A stretch of 64,000 nucleotides of DNA from Ornithinicoccus sp045032955. Lineage in GTDB: Bacteria > Actinomycetota > Actinomycetes > Actinomycetales > Dermatophilaceae. A program made the translations under genes and the position numbers. Location: contig NZ_JBJFZU010000005.1 in the NCBI RefSeq assembly GCF_045032955.1, positions 62,001 to 126,000 of the forward strand. The letters run 5' to 3'. The notes under the pieces are model-generated. The model searched no databases, was not told where the DNA came from, and saw only the letters and a list, made by a program, of their open reading frames with translations. How positions within the stretch are numbered: the first letter of the stretch is position 1; every line of letters starts with the position of its first letter. This document shows positions 45,663 to 56,475 of this stretch, piece after piece.

Positions 45663-47132
45663 TCAGCCCCGGCGCGTGAACCGGGACAGCCACCGACGCC
45701 GCGGACGTCGGTCCCGCAGCTCCTGCCCACGCACCAGCCCCGCCAGCGACCGGAACGAACGCCGCAGCGCACTGTCGGGGCGGACCTCGAGCAACAGCCT
45801 GCCGTGCAGCAGGGCCGCGTCCATCGCCTCGTGGTCCTCCGGCATCAGGTGCACCCGTTCGGCACCGGCGAACCGGCGCAGCGACTCCCGGATCCGACGC
45901 TCGGGCTCCGGACCGACCGGGCCGGGACGGACCCGGGTGACCACCACCTGGCGGGACGCGGCGCTCAGGCCGGGCAGGGCGTCCAGGCACCGCACCAGCC
46001 GGTGCAGCCCGACCGGGTCGCCGACCCCGACCACCACGACCCGGTCCGCGGCCTGCAGCGCCGTCAGGGCGGCGCCGTTGCGGCGCGGGGCCCGGGTGTC
46101 GAAGGACAGCTCCTCGTCCTGCTCCACCACCGGGGCCACGTCGACCACGACCCTGCGCGCCACCCGGGTGCACTGCTCGAGCACGTCCGCCAGCGAGGCG
46201 TCCCGCAGCTCGGGCCACCGGTCGGCGCGGGGCAGCCCGGTCAGGACGCGCAACCCGGGGCGCACCTCGGGGGCCAGCTGCACCAGCAGCTCGGCGTCCA
46301 GGCTCCCCTGGTCCGCGGCACGGGCGGCGGCGGCGACCCCGGGCGCCTCGTCCAGCACCGCCAGCCACTGGGCGACGGATGCGGCATAGGTGTCGGCGTC
46401 GACCAGGATCACGGGCTCCAGCGGGGTCGCCAGCTCGGCCGCGAGGTTCACCGCCACGGTGGTCCGCCCCGGGCTCCCGTAGGCGCCCCAGACGACGATC
46501 ACCTCCCCCGGTTCCGGCTCGGCGGGGCCCGCGTCCCCGGAGTCGGTGCCGAGGTCACGGTCAGGGTCGGTGCCGGCGCCGGCGCCGGGATCGCGGTCGG
46601 GCTCGGGCCGCGGGGCGGGGTCTCGGTCGCCCGGATCCGTGGGCAGGTCCCCCGACGTCCCCATGCCGGCATCCTCGCCCCGGTCCGGCTGCCCCCCGCC
46701 CTGCACCTGCGTGACCTGCGGGAACGACGCCTCGGCCTGACGGATGAAGGGGTGCCGTCCGGGCGCCTCGCCCTCGCCCCCGGACTCCAGCCCGGCCAGG
46801 GCCGCGTCCAGCTCCGCCGCGGAGACCTCCGAGCCGACGACCACCCGGACCCCCCAGCGCCGCAGCCGGCGGGCACCGTCCTCGTCCCCGGGCGGGCGCA
46901 CCCCGACCACGTGCACCCCGGCCTCCTGCAGCGCCGCCACCACCTCCCGGTCCAGCCCGCGCAGGTCGCTGGAGACCAGGGCGACCCGGGCCAGCCCGGC
47001 CCGGGCGACGCCCACCAGCTCGACGACGTCGGCGCAGCGCCGGACGACGTGCACCCGTCCCGAGGTCCCGAGCACGGTCACCAGGGCGCTCTCCCACCGG
47101 GGCGCCACCCCGGTCACCAGCGGCCAGGTCAC
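45663..47132 (-). CDS. CpaE-like P-loop ATPase with receiver-like N-terminal domain
   Basis: A 489-residue protein. Residues 1-120 resemble a degenerate receiver domain as in CpaE (LVSSDLRGLDREVVAALQEAGVHVVGVRPPG). Residues 135-215 are a disordered Pro/Asp-rich linker. Residues 220-470 are a MinD/ParA-type domain with deviant Walker A WGAYGSPGRTTVAVNLAAEL, where the usual GKT lysine is Arg, and switch regions VILVDADTYAASVAQWL and VVVDVAPVVEQ. CpaE proteins place tad pili at a cell pole. The next gene codes a SAF-domain protein like CpaB, but no cpaF/tadA ATPase or pilin is here. The arginine substitution is shared by some actinobacterial relatives; activity is uncertain. The GTG overlaps the SAF stop by 4 nt. 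Confidence 0.75.
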   Translation of the reverse strand: MTWPLVTGVAPRWESALVTVLGTSGRVHVVRRCADVVELVGVARAGLARVALVSSDLRGLDREVVAALQEAGVHVVGVRPPGDEDGARRLRRWGVRVVVGSEVSAAELDAALAGLESGGEGEAPGRHPFIRQAEASFPQVTQVQGGGQPDRGEDAGMGTSGDLPTDPGDRDPAPRPEPDRDPGAGAGTDPDRDLGTDSGDAGPAEPEPGEVIVVWGAYGSPGRTTVAVNLAAELATPLEPVILVDADTYAASVAQWLAVLDEAPGVAAAARAADQGSLDAELLVQLAPEVRPGLRVLTGLPRADRWPELRDASLADVLEQCTRVARRVVVDVAPVVEQDEELSFDTRAPRRNGAALTALQAADRVVVVGVGDPVGLHRLVRCLDALPGLSAASRQVVVTRVRPGPVGPEPERRIRESLRRFAGAERVHLMPEDHEAMDAALLHGRLLLEVRPDSALRRSFRSLAGLVRGQELRDRRPRRRWLSRFTRRG

Positions 47133-47830
47133 CCCGGCGGCTCCTGCGCGGCCCGCGGGGCGGGCACCAGGGTGATCCGCGCCTCCTGGTCGACCACGGC
47201 GATCACCTCCCCCACCGTGTCGGCGGGCACCACCACGGCGACCGCCACCCTGCCGAGCGTGGAGCCCAGACCGGTCCCCTGGTCCGAGACCCGGTCCACC
47301 ACGGCACCGGACAGCAGCAGCTCCGGGTCCAGGTATGCCTCGCCGACCGCGTCCGTGTCCCGTCGGCTCACCCAGACGTCCACCACCGATCCGGTGCCCA
47401 GGCCTGCCACCGCCGTGCCGTCCACGAGCACGTTCACCGTCTTGTCCAGGGCCTGGCGCTGCGTCCCCAGCGCACCGGCGGGGACCAGCTCACCGGCGGG
47501 CACGCCGCGCAGCAGGTAGGTGCCGGGCGCCAGCGCCGTGTCCGCGTCGAGGTAGTGCACCAGCGGGTCACCCATCCGGACCGGCACCGGGACCAGGTCC
47601 CCGTCCTGCACGGGCTGGCCGGGCAGCAGGTCCCGCGCGGCGGCATACACCGGTGTGGTGTCGTCGAGGGACCCCACCAGCCGTGCCCCACCGGCGACCG
47701 AGAGCAGCACCAGCAGCACCCCGCCGACCAGCCGCAGGTCGCGCCACCCCGGACGTTCCAGCCTCCGCGCCAGCCGCGGCGCGGACCCGCCGGCAGGCAC
47801 CCCGTCGCGGTCCGATGTCACCCGTCCCAC
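47129..47830 (-). CDS. SAF-domain membrane protein (CpaB/RcpC-like)
   Basis: A 233-residue protein with a cytoplasmic basic N-terminus, one membrane helix at residues 34-53 (LVGGVLLVLLSVAGGARLVG), then a SAF domain outside: YAAARDLLPGQPVQDGDLVPVPV and YLLRGVPAGELVPAGAL. In tad systems CpaB is a periplasmic or outer-wall assembly protein. The GTG start has AAGGGGG upstream. It and the CpaE-like gene form a two-gene operon. A complete pilus cluster is not present, so the pair may have another envelope role. Confidence 0.8.
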   Translation of the reverse strand: MGRVTSDRDGVPAGGSAPRLARRLERPGWRDLRLVGGVLLVLLSVAGGARLVGSLDDTTPVYAAARDLLPGQPVQDGDLVPVPVRMGDPLVHYLDADTALAPGTYLLRGVPAGELVPAGALGTQRQALDKTVNVLVDGTAVAGLGTGSVVDVWVSRRDTDAVGEAYLDPELLLSGAVVDRVSDQGTGLGSTLGRVAVAVVVPADTVGEVIAVVDQEARITLVPAPRAAQEPPG

Positions 47831-47985
47831 CGAGGACCCCCTTCGTCCGCTCGACCTGCCCTACCGCACCGTAGCGCTGGTCGTCAGGTCCGTGCCAGCC
47901 TGTCCACAGGCCGCCCGGCGCCGGCCGACGACTGGGTAGGCTCGGCACAGCACCGCACGACCGGCACCGAGGAGAGGGGTGGGCC

Positions 47986-48213
47986 ATGAGCCCGGCACGC
48001 TTCCTGACGCTGACCGATGTCTCCGAGACGCTCAACGTCTCGTTGTCGCAGGTCAAGGCACTGGTCCGGTCGGGCGAGCTGGCCGGTGTCAAGCTCGGCG
48101 GCCGTGGGGTCTGGCGGGTGGAGGCCTCGGAGCTGGAGTCCTACATCCAGCGCATGTACGAGCAGACCCGCGCCACCATCGCGCAGGGGACCGGCACCGA
48201 CCCCCTGGACTGA
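47986..48213 (+). CDS. BldC-like helix-turn-helix DNA-binding protein
   Basis: A 75-residue protein with an excisionase/MerR-like winged helix: FLTLTDVSETLNVSLSQVKALVRSGELAGVKLGGRGVWRVEASELESYIQRMYEQTR. This short form is widespread in actinobacteria and is close to BldC, which binds DNA in cooperative head-to-tail arrays and controls development in Streptomyces. A strong AGGAGAGGGG leader precedes ATG. It is divergent from the SAF operon, 155 bp away. The chromosomal copy should not be read as a phage excisionase: no integrase is nearby. Confidence 0.88.
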   Translation: MSPARFLTLTDVSETLNVSLSQVKALVRSGELAGVKLGGRGVWRVEASELESYIQRMYEQTRATIAQGTGTDPLD

Positions 48214-48240
48214 GGCGGATCGGGGGCTCCTCGGCCCCGC

Positions 48241-48795
48241 CTAGAGCCGCAGCACCATCGCCAGGGTGGCATAGGGCACGCTGGTGCGCCCGCGCACGGC
48301 CGACTCCCGCCGCGGCTCGTCGTCCGCGTGCCTGCTCAGGTCGAGATGGTCGGCCAGCACCCGGTCGACGGTGCCCTCGAGGTGCTCGCCGTCGATGTCG
48401 TGCAGGCGCACCCTGACCCGGTCCCGGCTCAGCGCCCGGAGCGCGTGCCGAATGCCGAGCCGGTGCGTGCGTGCGTCGGTGTCCGCGCGGCCGCTCAGCC
48501 CCTCGACGGCGACCAGCGCGTCCTGGCGGCAGAGCGCCTCCCGCCCGGCGACGGCTCCGACCCCGCCGTCCAGGAGCAGCCAGTCCGAGCCCAACCCCAC
48601 CAGCCGGCCCTCGACCCACCCGACGCCGCGGACGCGCAGCCGCAGGGGCTGCCCGAGGTCGGCGGCCAGGCGGTGCGACAGGGACACCTGCCCGTGCTCG
48701 GCCCGGGTGCGTTCGGCGATCTCCGCGGCCTGGTCGGCCCGCTCCAGCGCCGCCTGCTGGGCGGACAGGTCCTCCAGGAGCCGTTGCCACCGCAT
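48241..48795 (-). CDS. Conserved hypothetical actinobacterial protein
   Basis: A 184-residue soluble protein, start MRWQRLLEDLSAQQAALERADQAAEIAERTRAEHGQVSLSHRLAAD. The N-terminal 45 residues are a probable coiled helix. The middle is beta-rich and repeats a pattern (LRVRGVGWVEGRLVGLGSDWLLLDGG, then VRVRLHDIDGEHLEGTVDRVLADHLDL) that looks like two small SH3-like or Sm-like barrels. The end SVPYATLAMVLRL is conserved in style. No catalytic motif is seen. The start is chosen for AGGA 8 nt upstream. It converges on the HTH gene. Function unknown. Confidence 0.72.
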   Translation of the reverse strand: MRWQRLLEDLSAQQAALERADQAAEIAERTRAEHGQVSLSHRLAADLGQPLRLRVRGVGWVEGRLVGLGSDWLLLDGGVGAVAGREALCRQDALVAVEGLSGRADTDARTHRLGIRHALRALSRDRVRVRLHDIDGEHLEGTVDRVLADHLDLSRHADDEPRRESAVRGRTSVPYATLAMVLRL

Positions 48796-49051
48796 CCGGT
48801 CATCCTGCCAGCCCGGGGGTCGACACGAGGCCGTTCCCCACAGGTCCCCACAGGCCGGGCACCGGATGGTCCACACCCCCGGGCTGTTCGGTCCTGTGCG
48901 TCCACACCTGAGGGCGTCCCTTGACGGCAGCGAAGCCGGAGGCATACCGTCGGAAACAGACGCAGACGAACGCAAACGACCGCATTCGACGTCTCGGCGG
49001 CCTCCTCAAGACGACCGCCCCGCGAGGCGGCCAGGTCCGGAAGGGGCAGTG
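48796..49051. other. Intergenic region with clustered CCACA words
   Basis: No gene is seen in these 256 bp. Between 48,836 and 48,906 lie four (C/T)CCACA words (two as a direct repeat CCCACAGGTCCCCACAGG, and two GTCCACA). These resemble weak actinobacterial DnaA boxes (TTGTCCACA). Nearer the LysM gene is an A-rich stretch of ACG-type repeats (near 48,955-48,990) that may be its promoter. Confidence 0.4.
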
Positions 49052-49888
49052 ATGAGCACATCACCACACGCGGGGCGGGCACCATCAGGGCGGGCGCGAT
49101 CGGGGCGGACACCCGCCGCCCCTCGCGGTGAGACGGACCCCGCCCTGCACCCGAGGGCGGTCCTCCTCGGGACGGTGGCGACCGCGGTGGCCGGCGTCGG
49201 CGCGGCCGCACTGGTCACGGCGTTGTCGGCGACCTGGCCCGGCGACGGCCCGGTCGATCCGGCCGCCGCGCTGACCTCGGTCTGCCTGCTCCTCGCGAGC
49301 CTGCTGGTCGGTGGGTTCGGCGCCGTCCTGCTGGCGGCCACCCTCGACCTCGCTCGTGGCCCGCACCACCCGCCGCCGGGCCCAGGACCGGCGCCCGAGA
49401 GGCTCCGGGCACGCGCGGTCCGGTGCACCAGCACGCTGCTGGTCGTGGTGGCGGCCGCCCTGGTCCCCGCGACAGCTGCGACGGCGGTGACGACACCCAC
49501 GGCGATCACGCCACCGACGGCGACGGGCTCAGCCGTGACGCCGCAGGGAGTGACGCCGAGCGCCGACGACGCCGACCTACCGGTGCCGGGGTGGACCCCG
49601 ACCCCACCGCCCCCGGTGGTGACTCCTCCCGACCCCGGCACCGTCGCCCTGGTCGCGGCGGCGCCCCGGGCGGCGCCCGAGTCGTCCGACCCGGTGGTGG
49701 TGCACCGCGGTGACACGCTCTGGTCGATCGCCGCCCGGCACCTGGGCGCCGACGCCACGACGACGGACGTCGCCACCGAGTGGCCCCGCTGGTATGCCGC
49801 GAACCGCGACCTGATCGGCGACGACCCCGACCTCATCCGCCCTGGTCAGGAGCTGGTCGTGCCCGCGGACGACGGGCGCCACCGATGA
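49052..49888 (+). CDS. LysM-domain membrane protein
   Basis: A 278-residue protein. After a basic disordered N-terminus it has three hydrophobic helices (about residues 36-60, 75-98 and 125-145), then a long Thr/Pro-rich stretch. A C-terminal LysM domain follows: VVVHRGDTLWSIAARHLGADATTTDVATEWPRWYAANRDLIGDDPDLIRPGQELVVP. LysM binds N-acetylglucosamine in peptidoglycan, so the domain should face the wall. The ATG is supported by GGAAGGGG. It precedes the Rv3235-like gene with a 4-nt overlap; this pair upstream of secA is common in actinobacteria. A regulatory or enzymatic part is not present. Confidence 0.85.
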   Translation: MSTSPHAGRAPSGRARSGRTPAAPRGETDPALHPRAVLLGTVATAVAGVGAAALVTALSATWPGDGPVDPAAALTSVCLLLASLLVGGFGAVLLAATLDLARGPHHPPPGPGPAPERLRARAVRCTSTLLVVVAAALVPATAATAVTTPTAITPPTATGSAVTPQGVTPSADDADLPVPGWTPTPPPPVVTPPDPGTVALVAAAPRAAPESSDPVVVHRGDTLWSIAARHLGADATTTDVATEWPRWYAANRDLIGDDPDLIRPGQELVVPADDGRHR

Positions 49889-50415
49889 GCGGGCATGGTG
49901 CACCACCAAGGGTGCTGCACCTGTCCCCGGCACCCCGGATGGAGCCCGAGGCGGACGGGGCCGACTGGCGTCCCCGCCACGTCGACCGGCCCGCGCAGGG
50001 GCACGGCTACGTGCAGGGTGCCTTGGCGGTGGACGTGCGACACGGACCGCAGGACGAGTTCTTCGGCCCGCAGGCCACCGGCACCCACGACCTGCCCAGC
50101 GCGCAGGCCTGGGCCCGACGGATGATCCACGCCACCCTGGAGGTCTGCGACGGCAGCCGACCGGCGGACCAGCTGAGCCGGTGGCTCGCACCGGACGTCA
50201 AGGACCGGGTCGCCCGCCGCGGCCAGCTCGCACGCCGCCGCGGCCTGCGCCGGCACCGACCACCGGTGGTCCGGACGCTGCTGACCTGCCACCCCGCCGA
50301 CGGCGTCTGCGAGATCTCGGCGGTGGTGCACACCGAGGGCCGCACCCGGGCCCTGGCGCTACGGATGAGCGGCGTCGACGGCCGCTGGCTCATCACCGCG
50401 CTGGAGCTGGGCTGA
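49885..50415 (+). CDS. Rv3235-like (DUF6459-type) protein
   Basis: A 176-residue basic protein of the type found next to secA in many actinobacteria. The N-terminal 70 residues are disordered and rich in Pro, Arg and Gly. The C-terminal domain has SAQAWARRMIHATLEVCDGSRPADQLSRWLAPDVKDRVARRGQLARRR, then CEISAVVHTEGRTRALALRMSGVDGRWLITALELG, a fold that recalls SecA-associated or Rv3235 proteins. ATGA overlap with the LysM gene implies co-translation. The function is unknown; a role with the secretion ATPase is only positional. Confidence 0.75.
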   Translation: MSGHGAPPRVLHLSPAPRMEPEADGADWRPRHVDRPAQGHGYVQGALAVDVRHGPQDEFFGPQATGTHDLPSAQAWARRMIHATLEVCDGSRPADQLSRWLAPDVKDRVARRGQLARRRGLRRHRPPVVRTLLTCHPADGVCEISAVVHTEGRTRALALRMSGVDGRWLITALELG

Positions 50416-50442
50416 CCGGGCGACAGGCCGGCAGGTCGACCC

Positions 50443-53166
<2,724 letters not shown>

Positions 53167-53171
53167 CCCCT

Positions 53172-53178
53172 TAGGCTA
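53172..53178. promoter_or_regulatory. Shared symmetric -10 element of secA and divergent GNAT gene
   Basis: TTAGGCTAA is nearly palindromic. TAGGCT on the plus strand ends 7 nt before the ATG at 53185, and TAGCCT on the minus strand ends 6 nt before the secA GTG at 53166. Only 18 bp lie between the start codons, so both genes must be leaderless and start from the same opened DNA. Confidence 0.65.
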
Positions 53179-53184
53179 ACCGCC

Positions 53185-54381
53185 ATGGCGAAGGAAGGTG
53201 CAACGGTGGGTGGGCCGGTGCTGGAGGGGGACGGGGTCCGCCTGGTGCCGCCCGGGTCCGGGCATACCGACCTGCTGCTCGCGCTGGGCCACGACGAGCA
53301 GTGCCGGCGCTGGGGGGACGCGGTCCCGGTCCGGGACGCGACCTCCGCCCGGTCCTGGGTCCGGGTGGCGCAGGAACGCTGGGACGACCCCGGGCCGTGG
53401 ACGCCGTGGCAGTGGGTCGCCGAGCTGGCCGACGACGACACTGCCGGTGCCGGTTCCGGGTGGCGTCCCGGCGCGGTGGTGGAGCTGCGCCCCGACGGCC
53501 ACGGCGCCGCCGAGGTCGGGTATGCCGTGCACCCGGACCTGCGCGGCCGGGCCCTGGCTGCCCGCTCCCTGGACCTCGCCCTCGGGTATGCCTTCGGCAC
53601 CGGCCTCCGGGTGGCCCGGTGGCGCGCCGAGGCCGGGAACTGGGCCTCCGCCCGGGTCGCCTGGCAGCTGGGTTTCTCCGCCCCGCAGCAGGTGCGGGGG
53701 CTGCTGGCCGGCGGCGGGCAGGACGGCGGGGACTGCGGCCCCCGCGACGGCTGGGTCGCGAGCCTGGCGCACGACGAGCCCCGGCGACCGGCCCACCGGT
53801 GGCTGGAGGTGCCCGAGCTGCGCGGCGCCGGGGTCCTGCTGCGGGCGTGGCGCGACGACGACGACGACGTGGACAGGGTGGTCCAGGCCTGCACGGACCC
53901 CCGGTCGCTGCAGTACCTGCCAGACCTGCCCACGCCCTACGGCCCCGCGCAGGCGCACGGCTACCTGGCGGGCCTACGGCTGGCCGCCGCCCAGGGGTCC
54001 GGGATCGGCTGGTGCGTCGCCGACGCGGCGACGGGCCGGGCGTGCGGCAGCCTGGACCTGCGCGGCCTCGACCCTTCGCTCACCGCCGGCGAGCTCGGCT
54101 GCTGGACGCACCCGGAGGCACGGGGTCGGGGCCTGATGACCCGGGCGGTCCGCCTCGCCCTGGGGTATGCCCTGGGCCCGGCACCGGACGGGCTGGGGCT
54201 GCGCCGGGTCGGCTGGCGGGCCGCGGCGAGCAACACCGCCAGCCGGCGGGTCGCCACCGCCGCCGGTCTGCGCGAGGTGGGGCGGGACCGGGACGGCGAG
54301 CGCCTGCGGGACGGCACCGTCGAGGACTTCGTCCGCTACGACGTGCTGGCCGCGGAGATGGGACCCCCCGCCCGGGGGTGA
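53185..54381 (+). CDS. Tandem GNAT-domain acetyltransferase
   Basis: A 398-residue protein with two GNAT domains in a row, about residues 8-190 and 205-390. The first has VELRPDGHGAAEVGYAVHPDLRGRALAARSLDLALGYAF; the second has GSLDLRGLDPSLTAGELGCWTHPEARGRGLMTRAVRLALGYAL. Each contains the acetyl-CoA loop (DLRGRALA, EARGRGLM) and an AxNxAS helix (EAGNWASARVAWQLGF, AASNTASRRVATAAGL), like RimJ/RimL-type N-terminal acetyltransferases. It likely arose by internal duplication. Both sites may be active. The substrate is unknown. Expression should be tied to secA through the shared -10. Confidence 0.88.
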   Translation: MAKEGATVGGPVLEGDGVRLVPPGSGHTDLLLALGHDEQCRRWGDAVPVRDATSARSWVRVAQERWDDPGPWTPWQWVAELADDDTAGAGSGWRPGAVVELRPDGHGAAEVGYAVHPDLRGRALAARSLDLALGYAFGTGLRVARWRAEAGNWASARVAWQLGFSAPQQVRGLLAGGGQDGGDCGPRDGWVASLAHDEPRRPAHRWLEVPELRGAGVLLRAWRDDDDDVDRVVQACTDPRSLQYLPDLPTPYGPAQAHGYLAGLRLAAAQGSGIGWCVADAATGRACGSLDLRGLDPSLTAGELGCWTHPEARGRGLMTRAVRLALGYALGPAPDGLGLRRVGWRAAASNTASRRVATAAGLREVGRDRDGERLRDGTVEDFVRYDVLAAEMGPPARG

Positions 54382-54397
54382 GCGTCGGCCTCGGCCC

Positions 54398-55606
54398 TCA
54401 CCCGGGTGGCAGCTCGACCCGCTCCAGACCGAGCCACCCCGCCATCGACTCCAGCTCGGTCATCAGCCGGGGGTCCGCCGCGGCCACGTCGGTGCCCGGC
54501 TCCCAGTGCACGGCCCGGGCCACCAGGGCGCCCCGGGCCCGGTCCGCCTTGAGGTCGACCCGGCCGACCAGCAGCTCGTCCAGCAGGAAGGGCAGCACGT
54601 AGTAGCCGTGCACCCGGCGGTCCGCCGGGACGTAGATCTCGAGCCGGTAGCGGAAGTCCCACAGCGCCTCGACCCGCTCCCGCTGCCAGACCAGGGAGTC
54701 GAAAGGGCTCAGCAGCGCGGCCCCCTCCACCCGCCGGGGGCGGCGCGCCTGCGGGTCGAGGAAGACGGGACGGTCCCATCCTTGGACCCGCACCCGCTCG
54801 ACCTCCCCCCGCTCCTCCAGCACCGCCAGCGCGCGGTCCACCCGCGGCCCCCTGATGCGGAAGTAGTCCGCCAGGCAGCGCTGGCTGCCGATCCCGTGCG
54901 CCCGAACCGCCGTCCGGAGCAGCTCGACCACGGACTCCTGCTCCCCCGGGGCGTCGGGGGCGCCCGGGGCCCTGCCCAGCACCGGCGGGGGCAGCACCCG
55001 CTCCGGGGTGGCGTACAGCCGCTCGAACTGGGCGGTCCGGCCGGCGGACGTGATCGCACCGATCTCGAAGAGGCACTCCAGCGAGGTCTTGACGGCGGAC
55101 CAGTTCCAGCCCCAGTGGTCGCTCGGGCGGTGGGCCGCGTGCGGCATCCGGGCCTCGACCTCTCGGGCGGTCATCGGCCCGTGGTCGGTGACGACGGAGG
55201 CGACCGCCTCCAGCAGCCCCGGGTGCTGCTGCTCCAGCGACTCGCGCCAGGCCCTGGTCCGGGGCCGCTCCATCCGGAATCCGAACAACGGCCAGCTCTC
55301 CAGCGGGACCAGCGCCGCCTCGTGCGCCCAGTACTCCACCAGCCGCCGCCCGGCCCGGGCCCGCCCCCGCCGGCCGGTGCCGTCCCGGAGCCGGTCCAGC
55401 ACCGCGGGGTCGTAGGGCCCGAGCCGGGAGAAGAAGGGCAGGTAGTGGCTGCGGGTCAGCACGTTGACGCTGTCCACCTGGACCACCGCCAGCCGCTGGG
55501 CCACCGCCGCCAGGTGCCGGGCCCCGGGGGCAGGGGGCCGTGGCCGCCCGAACCCCTGCGCGGCCAGGGCGATCCGCCGGGCCTGCGCCGTGCTGAGCGT
55601 GCGCAC
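54398..55606 (-). CDS. YcaQ/AlkX-like winged-helix DNA glycosylase family protein
   Basis: A 402-residue protein of the winged-helix YcaQ family, whose studied members unhook DNA interstrand crosslinks. The key QxD motif is present in RLAVVQVDSVNVLTRSHYLPFFSRLGPYD (about residues 38-66). Repeated winged-helix segments follow (ARPYLVEYWAHEA-like REYWAHEAALVPLESWPLF, and PMTAREVEARMP), with the C-terminal HGYYVLPFLLDELLVGRVDLKADR. The GTG at 55606 is chosen; in-frame GTGs at 55615 and 55618 lie in the edge of a large hairpin. It is in the same direction as hpf but separated by a terminator-like repeat. Confidence 0.85.
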   Translation of the reverse strand: MRTLSTAQARRIALAAQGFGRPRPPAPGARHLAAVAQRLAVVQVDSVNVLTRSHYLPFFSRLGPYDPAVLDRLRDGTGRRGRARAGRRLVEYWAHEAALVPLESWPLFGFRMERPRTRAWRESLEQQHPGLLEAVASVVTDHGPMTAREVEARMPHAAHRPSDHWGWNWSAVKTSLECLFEIGAITSAGRTAQFERLYATPERVLPPPVLGRAPGAPDAPGEQESVVELLRTAVRAHGIGSQRCLADYFRIRGPRVDRALAVLEERGEVERVRVQGWDRPVFLDPQARRPRRVEGAALLSPFDSLVWQRERVEALWDFRYRLEIYVPADRRVHGYYVLPFLLDELLVGRVDLKADRARGALVARAVHWEPGTDVAAADPRLMTELESMAGWLGLERVELPPG

Positions 55607-55617
55607 GCGGCTCACCA

Positions 55618-55657
55618 CGCCACGGGGCACGACACCGTGGTGTCGTGCCCCGTGGCG
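55618..55657 (-). terminator. Perfect 19-bp inverted repeat, probable hpf terminator without U-tract
   Basis: Arms CGCCACGGGGCACGACACC and its exact complement are separated by GT. It begins 22 nt after the hpf stop on the minus strand and is not followed by T residues. In transcript form the hairpin would be very stable, the type thought to end transcription or block 3' exonucleases in GC-rich actinobacteria. Its far edge touches the possible upstream starts of the next gene. Confidence 0.65.
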
Positions 55658-55679
55658 CTGCCGGGCTGTGCTGCGGAGG

Positions 55680-56357
55680 TCAGGAGGCCACCGGCTCCTC
55701 GTCGGCGCCGGTCTGCCCGGCATCGTCCATGTCCAGCCGGAGCACGCCGTAGGACCAGCCGCGCCGCCGGTAGACGACGCTGGGGCGGTCGTGCTCGGAG
55801 TCGTGGAAGAGGAAGAACTCGTGCCCGACGAGCTCCATCTGGTTGAGCGCCTCACCGACGGTCATCGGCACGGAGGCGTGCACCTTCTCGCGGATCTCGA
55901 TGGGGCTGTTCCCCTCGGTCTGCAGCGCCCGGTCCACCGCCTCCTCGGGGCTGAGGTCCTCGGCCGGCTCCTCCTCGGTCGCGGGCGCCAGCGGCTCGGT
56001 GGGCAGGCCGAAGGTCGCCTCGGCCACCGACGGCAGGCGGTGCTTGCCGGTGTGGCTGACCCGCCGCTTGTCGCTGAGCCGGCGCAGCCGCTCGGTGAGC
56101 TTGGCCATCGCCAGGTCGAGGGCGGCGTACTCGTCGTCGGCGGCGGCCTCGGCCCGGACCACCGTGCGGTGCACGTAGCAGGTGATCTCGCAGCGCTCGG
56201 CCTCCTTGGCCTGGCGCGGGTTCGCCTCGTGCGTGAGCAGCACCTCCGCCCGACGCACGCGCGGGGCCAGCTGCGGGATCTTCTCCAGCTTGTCCTCGAT
56301 GTGGCGGCGGAACCGCTCGGGGATGTCCTTCTTGCGACCGGTGACGGTGAGTTCCAT
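55680..56357 (-). CDS. hpf: Ribosome hibernation-promoting factor, long form
   Basis: A 225-residue long HPF. The N-terminal domain (MELTVTGRKKDIPERFRRHIEDKLEKIPQL, residues 1-105) binds the mRNA channel of the 30S subunit. An acidic linker (LAPATEEEPAEDLSPEE) follows, and the C-terminal domain (MTVGEALNQMELVGHEFFLFHDSEHDRPSVVYRRRGWSYGVLRL) dimerises to give 100S ribosomes. GGAGGA 4 nt before ATG fixes the start. It lies between comF and the secA region, as in many actinobacteria, and is expected to be stress- or hypoxia-induced. Confidence 0.96.
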   Translation of the reverse strand: MELTVTGRKKDIPERFRRHIEDKLEKIPQLAPRVRRAEVLLTHEANPRQAKEAERCEITCYVHRTVVRAEAAADDEYAALDLAMAKLTERLRRLSDKRRVSHTGKHRLPSVAEATFGLPTEPLAPATEEEPAEDLSPEEAVDRALQTEGNSPIEIREKVHASVPMTVGEALNQMELVGHEFFLFHDSEHDRPSVVYRRRGWSYGVLRLDMDDAGQTGADEEPVAS

Positions 56358-56475
56358 CAGTCCTCCATGGCGAACGTGGGGTGTGTTGTCCGGCTGTCCG
56401 GCGTCAGCGACGACGCCTGCTCTCCTCCGGCCTCACCCCCTCGCTGACGCTCACGAGGTGCTCCATGCAGACACC

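Noticed and set aside
47986..48213. Excisionase of a mobile element
   Set aside because: The short HTH protein is a common chromosomal BldC-type regulator in actinobacteria. No integrase or attachment repeat is nearby.
48830..48910. Replication origin suggested by DnaA-box-like words
   Set aside because: No dnaA, dnaN or AT-rich unwinding region is nearby, and the words match the consensus only partly.
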